A stretch of 64,000 nt of DNA from Kitagawia praeruptora (taxonomy: Eukaryota; Streptophyta; Magnoliopsida; Apiales; Apiaceae). Shown here piece after piece: positions 53,601 to 64,000 of the stretch. A program made the translations under genes and the position numbers. Location of the stretch: contig CM075350.1 in NCBI GenBank assembly GCA_037693485.1, positions 64,832,001-64,896,000 of the forward strand, given 5' to 3'. Under the pieces are notes generated by a model. The model searched no databases. It had not been told where the DNA came from and saw only the letters and a program-made list of their open reading frames with translations. Every line of letters starts with the position of its first letter. Within the stretch, counting starts at the first letter, position 1.

Positions 53601-55488
53601 AACAGCTCAAGTTAGCTATGACAACAACTCCAGTTTTGACTTTACCTGATTATTCCTTATCGTTTACAGTTGAAATGGATGCAAGTGATATGGGGTTGGG
53701 GCAGTTTTCATGCAACAAGGACGTCCTAAAGCTTTCCTCAGCAAGGCATTTTCACCAAGACACCAAGCTTACTCAACATACGAGAAGGAACTGCTTGCTT
53801 TGGTCATGGCTACTACAAAGTGGAACCATTACCTTCAAGGGCACCATTTTATAATCAAGACGGACCACCAAAGCCTCAAATATCTCCTGGAGCAGCGATT
53901 GTCGACAATGCTTCAACAAAAGTGGTTGGCAAAATTACTTGGGTTGGATTACGAGATAGTATACAAAAAGGGAACAGAAAACAGGGTGGCTGATGCGTTA
54001 TCTAGGCTTCCAGCTATACAAGGCCAAGCCCAGGTTTATTCAGTTTCTACTGCTCAACTGAACTGGTTACATGAAGTAGCTGATAGTTATGAGAATGATG
54101 GTTTTGCCCAAGAGGTAATCTCCAAGCTGACTGTGGGGGAAGATGCAGAGAATCAGTGGCAGTACTCGAGTGGTTTGCTTAAATACCTGGGTAAAATCTA
54201 TGTGGGCAGCCATGGAGAGATAAGGAGAAAGATCTTGTTGGAACTACATGATGGAGTTATAGGTGGACATTCAGGGCAGGAAGCCACTTTTAAACGAGTT
54301 AAGTAGTTCTTCTATTGGCCTTCTATGAAAAACGAAATCATTCAACACATACAGGAATGTGACACCTGTCAACGAGTAAAAACAGGTCATCAATTTCCAG
54401 GGGGTTTGCTTCAGCCCCTACCAGTGCCAAATCAAATCTGGGAGGACATTTCCATCGACTTTGTTGAAGGTTTGCCTAAGTCCTTTAACAAGGACTGTAT
54501 CATGGTAGTTGTAGATCGATTCACAAAAGTGGGGCATTTTCTGGCTCTCTCCCATCCCTTCACGGCAACAGAGGTAGCTCAGCTTTTCCTCGACAATATA
54601 TTCAAGCTGCACGGCATACCCAAATCTATAGTCTCCGACCGCGATAAAATCTTTACCAGCCTGTTTTGGAGAGATTTGTTTAAAGGCTTAGGAACGCAGT
54701 TGAAGATGAGTTCTGCGTACCACCCGCAGACGGATGGTCAAACAGAGCGTCTCAACCGATGTTTGGAACATTACTTAAGAGCCATGGTTAGTTCCAGGCC
54801 AAAAAATTGGTATAAATGGTTGCCTTTGGCCCAGTGGTGGTACAATACCACGTACCACTCTGCAATACATCGAAGCCCTTATGAGGCCCTCTATGGTGTT
54901 TGTCCACGACAGATATGTATACCTGCTGATACCAGGTCTTCTGTGGACTCAGTAGTTGAATTCCAAGTCCAACGTGAGGCTATGAATAAGGTTTTACAGG
55001 AAGCCATTCAAACTGCTCAGCACAAGTATAAGCATTATGCAGACACCAAACGCAGGGAAGTCGAATTTCAGGTGGGTGACTTGGTTTTCATGAAGCTACA
55101 ACCGTACAAGCAACTTTCTGTGGCCACTAGGAGGCATCTAAAGATGACACAAAAGTACTACGGACCTTATCCAGTGATTGCTCGCATTGGAAAGGTTGCA
55201 TATAAACTGCAGCTACCTGCTAGCAGCATGATTCATCCAGTTTTTCATGTTAGCTTACTGAAGAGAAAGATAGGTAGCAATACGGTTGTTACTACTGCAC
55301 TACCGCAAGTTAGACAGGAAGGACAGCTGTTGGCTTACCCAGTTAAAGTGTTGCAACGAAAAATGGTGAAATAAGGCAATGCAGCAGTGGTGCAATGGCT
55401 GATTCAATGGTCAAACTCTGTTCCGGAGGATGCTACTTGGGAGAATGCGTTACAGATCCAGCAGCAATATCCAGACTTTGATCCTTGA
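50636..55488 (+). pseudogene. gag-pol: Gag-Pol of element F, three stops and one frameshift
   Basis: Start at the ATG of MAEGTR. In order: Gag (FPKFNGVDPKSWVLKAEQYF), zinc knuckle (CFHCDDLYHPGKEC), protease (LIDSGSTHSF), RT (VILVKKKDGTWRMCVDYRK, then VFFDDILIYS), RNase H (EMDAS, KTDHQSLKYLL, ADALSR), integrase (HHCC with GGHSG and CDTC; IDFVEGLP, SDRDKIF, GQTERLN) and a chromodomain-like C-terminus (VVQWLI, ATWEN). A TAG at 53210-53212 cuts RT just before VFFDD. A one-base loss near 53700 shifts frame in RNase H. TAG at 54304-54306 interrupts the integrase zinc region. TAA at 55372-55374 separates the last 37 codons. Not functional. Confidence 0.85.
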
Positions 55489-55517
55489 GGTCAAGGATCT
55501 TTTTAAGAAGGAGGCAA

Positions 55518-55762
55518 TGTAACAGAGTGTCACACATAGGAACTCTGCTACATTTTTATTTATTAATTTATGTAACTAGTGGACTGGGCCTTATCTTTAG
55601 AATAGGGCTTTCATGTGTTGGACCGTAGTCGTGGGCCAGGCCCAATAGCTGGATGTAACCTATTATTAGGGCGAGACGAGAGAGAGGAGGGTGTGGAATG
55701 AATTGTATGTTTTCTGTTTAATTTCCTTTCTTCTCGTACTGTAGTTCTGCTACATTTTATCC
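55518..55762 (+). repeat. Element F 3' LTR, truncated
   Basis: Matches 50242-50486 with one difference (CTGCTACA against CTGTTACA), then stops at TTTTATCC. The last 98 bp of the LTR are missing. Confidence 0.7.
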
Positions 55763-56135
55763 AATATGAATAAATTACGAATGTGGTACCACCTAAATGA
55801 AAACCCTAGAATGAAAGCCCCAAATTAATCAACTGCAAAATCAAATAAAATTGAGTCGAAAGTAGCACAATTCTAAAACCCTAGAAATCTAATTCAACAC
55901 ATGACTTTATAAATTACAAGTGTAAATTACAATTAAACACAATCGCACATACCTGTGTGTATATATATGAATGATTATGAGGTGAATTGATTGAAGATGA
56001 ACTGAATGAGAGTGTATGGATTAAGATATACGTATAAGAATGTGTATGTATATGTTAATTAGAGATTTTGGGGATTTTTAAGCTCGTAGATCGAGGAATA
56101 GATCATAATTTAATTTTAATTATAAAATATGTATT
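55763..56135 (-). other. Leader-like sequence on the minus strand, possible 5' end of the captured L19-like gene
   Basis: The minus strand shows a CACACAG|GTATGTG donor (about 55950) and a TTTTTGCAG acceptor (about 55835) around a T-rich 120-bp intron, with CTCTCATTCAGTTCATC leader-like sequence upstream. No ATG-initiated frame follows. The link to the L19-like exons is an inference from strand and order. Confidence 0.35.
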
Positions 56136-59100
56136 CAAATAAATGAAAGGAATTTTTTAAAAAATTACCACATCACTAAAATCGTTATATCTTGACACCC
56201 GTGCGATTGGAACCTCGAAAAAATAATTTTAAAAAATATATTCATCATTCGGGACAAAACTAGTTAAAAGGAAGGTCGACTTTGACCGGTTTGACCGTTA
56301 TAAAACCAAACCAAATAAATGAGAATTTTTTAAAAAATTACCACATCACTAAAATCATTATATCTTGACATCCGTACGATTGGAACGTCGAAAAAATAAT
56401 TTAAAAAAATAGATTCATCATTCGGGACAAGACTAGTTTAAAGGAAGGTCGACTTTGACCGGTTTGATCGTTACCAAACCAAACACATGTAGGGAATTTT
56501 AAAAAAAATTATCACATCACTAAAATCGTTATATCTTGACAATCGTGCGATTGGAACGTTGAAAAAATAATTTAAAAAAATACATTCATCATTCGGGACA
56601 AGACTTGTTTAAAGGAAGGTCAACTTTGATCGGTTTGACCGTTAGAAAACCAAACCCAATAAATGAAGGAATTTTTTTAAAAAATTACCACATCACTAAA
56701 ATCGTTATATCTTGACACCCGTGTGATTGGAACCTCTAAAAAATAATTTAAAAAAATAGATTCATCATTCGGGACAAGACTAGTTAAAAGGAATATGTCG
56801 ACTTTGACCGGTTTGACCATTATAAAACCAAACCAAATAAATGAAGGATTTTTTTAAAAAAATTACCACATAACTAAAATCGCTATGTCTTGACACCCGT
56901 ACGATTGGAACCTCGAAAAATAAATTTAAAAAAATAGATTCATCATTCGGGACAAGACTAATTAAATGGAAATCGACTTTGACCGGTTTGACCGTTACCA
57001 AACCAAACCAAATGCATGTAGGGAATTTTTTCAAAAATTACCACATCACTAAAATCGTTATATCTTGACATCCGTGCGATTGGAACGTCGAAAATAATTT
57101 AAAAAATAGATTCATCATTCGGGACAAGACTAGTTAATAGGAATGTCGAGTTTGACCGGTTTGACCGCTATAAAACCAAACCAAATAAATGAAGGAAATT
57201 TTTTAAAAAATTACCACATAACTAAAATCGTTATATCTTGACACTCGTGCGATTGGAACCTCGAAAAAATAATTTAAAAAAATATATTCATCATTCGAGA
57301 CAAGACTAGTTAAAAGGAAGGTCGACTTTGACCGGTTTGATCATTACCAAACCAAACCAAACACATGTAGGAATTTTTTAAAAAATTACCACATCACTAA
57401 AATCGTTATATCTTGACATCCGTGCGATTGGAACGTCTAAAAAATAATTCAAAAAAATAGATTCATCATTCGGGACAAGACTAGTTAAAAGGAAGGTCGA
57501 CTTTGACAGGTTTGACCGTTATAAAACCAAACCAAATAAATGAAGGAAATTTTTGTAAAAATTACCACATCACTAAAATCGTTATATCTTGACACCCATA
57601 CGATTGGAACCTCGAAAAAATAATTTAAAAAAATATATTCATCATTCGGGACAAGACTGGTTAAAAGGAAGGTCGACTTTGACCGGTTTGACCGTTATAA
57701 AACCAAACCAAATAAATGAAGGAAATTTTTTAAAAAATTACCACATCACTAAAATTGTTATATCTTGACACCCGTGCGATTGGAACTTCGAAAAAATAAT
57801 TTTAAAAAATAGATTCAACATTCGGGACAAGACTAGTTAAAAGGAAGGTCGACTTTGACCGGTTTGATCGTTACCAACCAAACCAAATACAGGTAGGGAA
57901 TTTTTTAAAAAATTACCACATCACTAAAATCGTTATATATTGACATCCGTGCGATTGGAACGTCGAAAAAATAATTTTAAAAAATAGATTCATCATTCGG
58001 GACAATACTAGATAAAAGGAAGGTCGACTTTGACCGGTTTGACCGTTATAAAACCAAACCAAATAAATGAATGAAGTTTTTTTAAAAATTACCACATCAC
58101 TAAAATCGTTATATCTTGACACCCGTGCGATTGGAACCTCGAAAAAATAATTTAAAAAAATATATTCATCATTCGGGACAAGACTAGTTAAAAGGAAGGT
58201 CGACTTTGACCGGTTTGACCGTTACCAAACCAAACCAAACAAATGAGAATTTTTTAAAAAATTACCACATCACTAAAATCATTATATCTTGACATCCGTA
58301 CGATAGGAACGTCGAAAAAATAATTTAAAAAAATAGATTCATCATTCGGGACAAGACTAGTTTAAAGGAAGGTCGACTTTGACCGGTTTGATCGTTACCA
58401 AACCAAACACATGTAGGGAATTTTTAAAAAAATTATCACATCACTAAAATCGTTATATCTTGACACTCGTGCGATTGGAACGTTGAAAAAATAATTTAAA
58501 AAAATACATTCATCATTCGGGACAAGACTTGTTTAAAGGAAAGTCAACTTTGATCGGTTTGACCGTTAGAAAACCAAACCCAATAAATGAAGGAATTTTT
58601 TTAAAAAATTACCACATCACTAAAATCGTTATATCTTGACACCCGTGTGATTGGAACCTCTAAAAAATAATTTAAAAAAATAGATTCATCATTCGGGACA
58701 AGACTAGTTAAAAGGAATATGTCGACTTTGACCGGTTTGACCGTTATAAAACCAAACCAAATAAATGAAGGAATTTTTTAAAAAAATTACCACATAACTA
58801 AAATCGCTATGTCTTGACACCCGTACGATTGGAACCTCGAAAAATAAATTTAAAAAAATAGATTCATCATTCGGGACAAGACTAATTAAATGGAAATCGA
58901 CTTTGACCGGTTTGACCGTTACCAAACCAAACCAAATGCATGTAGGGAATTTTTTCAAAAATTACCACATCACTAAAATCGTTATATCTTGACATCCGTG
59001 CGATTGGAACGTCGAAAATAATTTAAAAAATAGATTCATCATTCGGGACAAGACTAGTTAATAGGAATGTCGAGTTTGACCGGTTTGACCGCTATAAAAC

Positions 59101-60231
59101 CAAACCAAATAAATGAAGGAAATTTTTTAAAAAATTACCACATTACTAAAATCATTATATCTTGACACTCGTGCGATTGGAACCTCGAAAAAATAATTTA
59201 AAAAAATATATTCATCATTCGAGACAAGACTAGTTAAAAGGAAGGTCGACTTTGACCGGTTTGATCATTACCAAACCAAACACATGTAGGAATTTTTTAA
59301 AAAATTACCACATCACTAAAATCGTTATATCTTGACATCCGTGCGATTGGAACGTCTAAAAAATAATTCAAAAAAATAGATTCATCATTCGGGACAAGAC
59401 TAGTTAAAAGGAAGGTCGACTTTGACAGGTTTGACCGTTATAAAACCAAACCAAATAAATGAAGGAAATTTTTGTAAAAATTACCACATCACTAAAATCG
59501 TTATATCTTGACACCCATACGATTGGAACCTCGAAAAAATAATTTTAAAAAATATATTCATCATTCGGGATAAGACTGGTTAAAAGGAAGGTCGACTTTG
59601 ACCGGTTTGACCGTTATAAAACCAAACCAAATAAATGAAGGAAATTTTTTAAAAAATTACCACATCACTAAAATTGTTATATCTTGACACCCATGCGATT
59701 GGAACGTCGAAAAAATAATTTTAAAAAATAGATTCATCATTCGGGACAAGACTAGTTAAAAGGAAGGTCGACTTTGACCGGTTTGATCGTTACCAACCAA
59801 ACCAAATACAGGTAGGGAATTTTTTAAAAAATTACCACATCACTAAAATCGTTATATATTGACATCCGTGCGATTGGAACGTCGAAAAAATAATTTTAAA
59901 AAATAGATTCATCATTCGGGACAATACTAGATAAAAGGAAGGTCGACTTTGACCGGTTTGACCGTTATAAAACCAAACCAAATAAATGAATGAAGTTTTT
60001 TTAAAAATTACCACATCACTAAAATCGTTATATCTTGACACCCGTGCGATTGGAACCTCGAAAAAATAATTTAAAAAAATATATTCATCATTCGGGACAA
60101 GACTAGTTAAAAGGAAGGTCGACTTTGACCGGTTTGACCGTTACCAAACCAAACCAAACAAATGTAGGTAATTTTTTAAAAAATTACCACATCACTGAAA
60201 TCGTTATATCTTGACATCCGTGCGATTGGAA
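56136..60231. repeat. ~175-bp satellite array, about 23 monomers, with higher-order repeat
   Basis: Each monomer runs through TTACCACATCACTAAAATC, CTTGACACCCGTGCGATTGG, TTCATCATTCGGGACAAG, GGTCGACTTTGACCGG and AAACCAAACCAAATAAATG. Units start about every 175 bp (56164, 56338, 56509 and so on). Monomer variants recur after 11 units: the block from 56338 is repeated from 58262, an offset of 1,924 bp. The last copy breaks off at GGAAC near 60231. The short minus-strand frames here are not genes. Confidence 0.9.
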
Positions 60232-60338
60232 CCCATAAGTACAGGGAAATATAGTTAAGTTGTCTCTATGCTATCACCCATTAATCACATGCAACAAGAG
60301 ATAACTAATGAGTCTTTTTAAAACAGAGTACAAACTAG
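60232..60338. other. Short unique stretch between satellite and LINE
   Basis: No feature seen. It contains the sequence at the LINE 3' junction. Confidence 0.5.
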
Positions 60339-60348
60339 TTTTTTTTTT

Positions 60349-61039
60349 GTAAAACCAGGAATATCTATTACAAACACAGGCTACATCTGTGAGAAAATAC
60401 AAGAACCAACCTCTAAAACTCCAGCCTACACTACCAAGGCATGAACTAACTGCTGACTCAAACCAACTACTACAAAATGTAGAACCTAAAAATACACCCA
60501 GGAGAAAAGATTACTGGAGCAGAATTCTGTAGATGCTGCATATGCCCTAGTGAAATCAATAATCCTGCCATGATTGAGAAATATCCAACACTTCGCCCGA
60601 ATTCAGGGGCTAGCCAAGCGAAGTCCATTGCAACCAGGGGGGAGCCTTGAAATTCTTGAGCAAAAAGGCTGAGAAGAGGCTAAGTGAAGAAATTTGCTCT
60701 GAGATAACTCTAAATTTATAGGGGAATCTTGAAAACCACTGAAAATCTAGAGCTATTCCAGCATAAGAGAAGTGCTGCTCGTGATCAAAGACAGAATCTA
60801 AAGTACTTCATGCCATGTGATAACCCATCCCTTTTCTGATGTGACAAAAGCATTCTTGAATTGTGAAGGGATCTTTCCAGACTCTGAACTAAAGCTGAGA
60901 AGCTAGGACGAATATGCTTTGCCATGAGCATCTCTGACCTTGCTGAAGTACACTTATTCTTCAAAAATTATAATAACTCCCCTGTGAACTAAGATACTAA
61001 AGCTGCCTGGTCTCTGAACTAAATCAACCTTAACTTCTC
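60349..61039 (-). other. LINE 3' UTR
   Basis: Lies between the RNase H stop codon and the poly(A). No coding potential recognised. Confidence 0.6.
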
Positions 61040-63598
61040 TTAGACCCAAACTGAATGCATAACTTGATTATACATTCCATTGGATGCTAGACTATCTGCT
61101 TCAGAATTAAGTTCCCTATGAACAAATTCTAAGTGTATATTCTCTTCGAATATAGAAAGAACATTACGATTTTGAACTAGTATTGGGGAGCCCTTAAAAT
61201 AGCCTATCTTACAGATATTTATTGCTTCTCTAGAGTCCGAACAAATCACCATGTTCTTAGAAGAGAGGTTCCCCTGGAGCCAAATCTCCACTAAATGCAA
61301 GATTGCCGACAACTCTGCCTCTGTACTTGATAAAGCTTGGCACGGTCCTGAAAAAACATAACAAAGAGATCCCTTTTTATCTTTGATATTTCCACCTATT
61401 CCCCCTCCAAAAAGACCTTTATGGTTTGGGCCCCAAGCCCCATCCACTGCGCAGATCAAATCGTACTGCAAGAATTTATAATTCCAATAGGATTTAGAGA
61501 TCGTATAATAGTGAATGGCTATAGATCCCTGAGGATTTACTTTCCAGAGTTCGTCTTTGCTAAAAGTTATATGACCAGAAATTGCACCCCATTGATTAAC
61601 TCTCGTAAAGATAAGGAATTCCAAAGTCCCTCTATTCAATCTCGAGTTTTTGAATATATACTCATTTCTCGCCAGCTAAATTGTCCAGCAAGTTTCAGCC
61701 ACCATTATATTCCAGATTTTCCCTATTTGATTGTTCCTTTGAAGTTTGAAAATTTTTAGTAGAGAAAAAGACTGAATGGAATTGAATTTATATGAGATGC
61801 TCCACCATTTGCCAACGTACTCCCATGCCCATCTAGCTAGTGCACAATCCCAAAATAGATGCTGATTGGATTATACTCCACCCCTACACCATGGGCATAA
61901 AGCACCCAGATTAAAATTTTGAATTCTCTGACTAAGCAAGAGCACCGTTGGAATGCTATTTGACTGCAATTTCCATAAAAATATTCTTATTTTCAGAGGA
62001 ACCTTTGCCGACCAAATAATATTCCAAATTTCATTATGACATGAATTGCAATTAGGGCCCTGCTGCATTAACACCCTGCAATCTTTGGTAGAAAAAGATC
62101 CTTTACACGGCATCCACATAAGCTTATCTTTAAGAGACGATATCGAGATGTCTGAGATAATCCTTGACAGCGAATTGAGGTCATCTTCATCCCTTCCTAG
62201 CAAGTTACGACTCTATAGACCAGAGGAATTATCTGATCTAATAGCCCATTGAAAAAGGAAATCCTTTACTGATGAATATTTAAGATTGGAGATACGAAAT
62301 AAACGTGGGAGCTGCAACATTAACGGCCCGTTAGAGTGCCAGAAATCTTCCCAGAAATACACGTAATCTCCGTTCTCAAGAACCCATTTGAAATTCCTCC
62401 GAATCAAAAGAGAGGACAAGTCATTATTTGTGCGCAGTCTAAGAAAACTTTGCATTGGGTACGAGATGTCCTTTTTTATTTCTATACTCCCCAAGTCATA
62501 GTGTAACGAAGCTCCGCACTTGCTTACAAGAACTTTATTCCACCATGCAGATCTTTCCGAGTAGCATCTCCAAAACCACTTTGCTAGCATAACTAAGTTC
62601 CTTGATTTCAGAGATATCAACCCTAAGCCTCCATCTTGCTTTGGTTTACAGATTTTATTCCACCCAACTAGATGCATTTTCCTAAAAGTATCATTATCCC
62701 CTGATTTGTGACCCCACAAGAAGTTCCTTCTCATTTTTTCTAAATGGTGAATAACTGATGCTGGGATTTGAAAGAGATTGAACCAATATACCGGCAAGCT
62801 ATCTATCACAGCTTTTAGAAGAATCAATCTACCTGCCATCGAAACAGAATCTGAATTCCACGTAAGAATTTTATTTTCCATTCTTGAAATAAGAGGATTC
62901 CAGTAACTAATTAATTTAGGAGACTGCCCTATATCCACACCAAGATAATTTAGACTACCTCTCCCGACTGGACACCCAAGGACCGCTGCCCATTGACTAA
63001 GAACCTCAGAATCTTCACCAAATCCGAATAATCTACTTTTGTGAAAATTAATTTTGAGTCCAGATAAAAGTTGAAAACATTGAAGGACTCGCTTAACCCC
63101 TTGAACTGAAGAAAGATCATTATTTATGAAAAGGATCACATCGTCCGCAAATTGAAGGTGGGAGAGCTCCATATCTGAATTAGGAAGGAAGACACCTTGG
63201 AAAATACCTTTTTGAATAGCTTTTCCCAGCAACTTTGCTAACGTTTCTCCAATTAGATTGAATAAAAGAGGCGATAATGGATCCCCTTGTCTAAGGCCTC
63301 GAGAAGGAGTGAATTCATCCGTCGGGCAACCATTTATCAAAACTAAGATTCTCGAAGAATAGAAGATTTCTTTCAGCCATGATATCCATTTTCTATTGAA
63401 GTTCATACCTTCAAGAACTTGAAAAAGAAAATCCCATTTCACAGAATCAAAAGCCTTCTTGAAGTCTATTTTCAGGATTAGACCTTTTGATTTCTTAGCT
63501 TTCAATGCTGCATAAACCTCTCCTGCTAAAAGAATGCAATCAGTGATTTGATGCCCTTGAATGAATGCAGTCTGCGTTTCAGACACCAATAGGGGCAT
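61040..63598 (-). pseudogene. LINE ORF2, RT-zf-RVT-RNase H part
   Basis: One continuous frame with three stops: 62213-62215, 61871-61873 and 61676-61678. RT has QTAFIQGHQITD, KIDFKKAFDSVKW, SRGLRQGDPLSPLLFNL and the catalytic LQFADDVILF. After the first stop come KVPLKIRIFLWKL and CPWC of the zf-RVT region, then, past the second stop, SNQHLFWDCALARWAWEY. RNase H has VDGAW, TEAELSAI, CSDSREA and SEADSLAS, so all four acidic residues are kept. The absence of frameshifts here suggests moderate age. Confidence 0.85.
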
Positions 63599-64000
63599 TA
63601 CCCGCTTGAGACGAGAGCCAACACCTTTGATAGCAATTTCATAAGGGCGTTCATTAGACTTATAGGTCTAAAGTCCGAGGTAACTTCTGGAACCTTTGAT
63701 TTCGGGATAAGGACAATGAAAGATGAATTGAGTCCTTTTGGGATGAATCATGATTCATTAAATTTAGAGAAGAAGCCCAGAACCTCTTCTTTAATGGCAG
63801 GCCAGAGTTTTTTGAGAACTCCCGCATTAAGTCCATCCGGACCAGGTGCTTTGCACGACTCTGAATCCCTTAGAGCAAACTCTACCTCCTCCATAGAAAA
63901 CCTATTTACCAGCCAAGAGCTATCACCGTTTGCTAATTGAGGTAACAAGTCCGGCCCTATACGAAACACATTGACCTTTGAAATCTTCTTAAAAAAAGAA
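63599..64000 (-). pseudogene. LINE ORF2, region just before and into RT, frameshifted
   Basis: 63748-63969 encodes KAPGPDGLNAGVLKKLWPAI, the conserved block before RT. Next come SSFIVLIPKSKVPEV and DFRPISLMNA in a different frame. A further shift near 63630 (after LLSKVLAL) joins the frame that continues in 61040-63598. Confidence 0.75.

Larger units (their letters stand above)
50242..55762 (+). mobile_element. Element F: decayed chromovirus-type Ty3/gypsy retrotransposon, possibly Reina-like
   Basis: A 5' LTR, an initiator-Met-type PBS, a gag-pol with three stops and one frameshift, a purine-rich tract (AAGAAGGAGG, 55505-55514) and a 3' LTR starting at 55518. The two LTRs differ at one site over the shared 245 bp, so the insertion is fairly young despite the broken frame. 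The 3' LTR seems to lack its last 98 bp, and no TSD could be matched. Confidence 0.8.
60339..64000 (-). mobile_element. L1-type LINE, 3' part, running off the right edge
   Basis: On the minus strand: end of the region before RT, RT, zf-RVT zinc region, RNase H, a 3' UTR (60349-61039) and a short poly(A) (ten T at 60339-60348 on the plus strand). The endonuclease and ORF1 would lie beyond position 64000. There are no LTRs. The order RT, zinc region, RNase H is usual for plant L1-type LINEs. Confidence 0.85.

Noticed and set aside
56780..60041. Minus-strand frames of 69-84 codons in the satellite
   Set aside because: They recur with the repeat period and have no independent support.

Overview
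This window is intergenic, repeat-dominated plant DNA, probably from a large-genome eudicot. The evidence is Tat-, Athila- and chromovirus-type Ty3/gypsy LTR retrotransposons, an L1-type LINE, a CACTA-type transposon end and exon fragments of two plant nuclear genes for organelle proteins. I see no intact host gene, rRNA, tRNA, CRISPR array or bacterial feature.

Layout. Positions 1-39439 are an old minus-strand Tat-lineage element (B) whose 3' LTR lies left of the window. B carries three insertions. The first is a 4,009-bp solo LTR (14-4022, TSD ATTAT) inside the intron of its antisense gene. The other two are nearly identical young full-length relatives: A (5200-17965, TSD GTTTC) and C (18801-31628, TSD GTGCC). 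B itself sits inside a decayed Athila-like element D (39440-42282 here), and D sits in a Ty1/copia-like gag remnant (42283-42667). A CACTA-type terminus starts at 42668. Beyond it are broken exons resembling the thylakoid/mitochondrial carrier family and organellar ribosomal protein L19. These are interrupted by a non-autonomous Tat-like element E (44636-49564, TSD GCACC) and a decayed chromovirus F (50242-55762). Positions 56136-60231 are a ~175-bp tandem satellite with an 11-monomer higher-order repeat. Positions 60339-64000 are the 3' part of a decayed L1-type LINE on the minus strand.

How the parts work together. A and C each encode one long Gag-PR-RT-RNaseH-archaeal-type RNaseH-INT polyprotein on the minus strand. 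Between pol and the 3' LTR each also carries a convergent plus-strand gene with its own TATA box, a leader intron and one coding intron. That gene encodes a protein with a region resembling the plant 'gypsy-type putative transposase' family (PF04195) followed by a long coiled coil. The convergent 3' ends are separated by a minisatellite of 31-bp palindromic monomers. Element E has lost all of pol but keeps gag, both LTRs and its own version of the antisense gene. This pairing of gag with an antisense spliced gene is the most interesting system in the window.

Limits: everything comes from reading the sequence. Family names rest on motif recognition, and no database search or alignment program was run.
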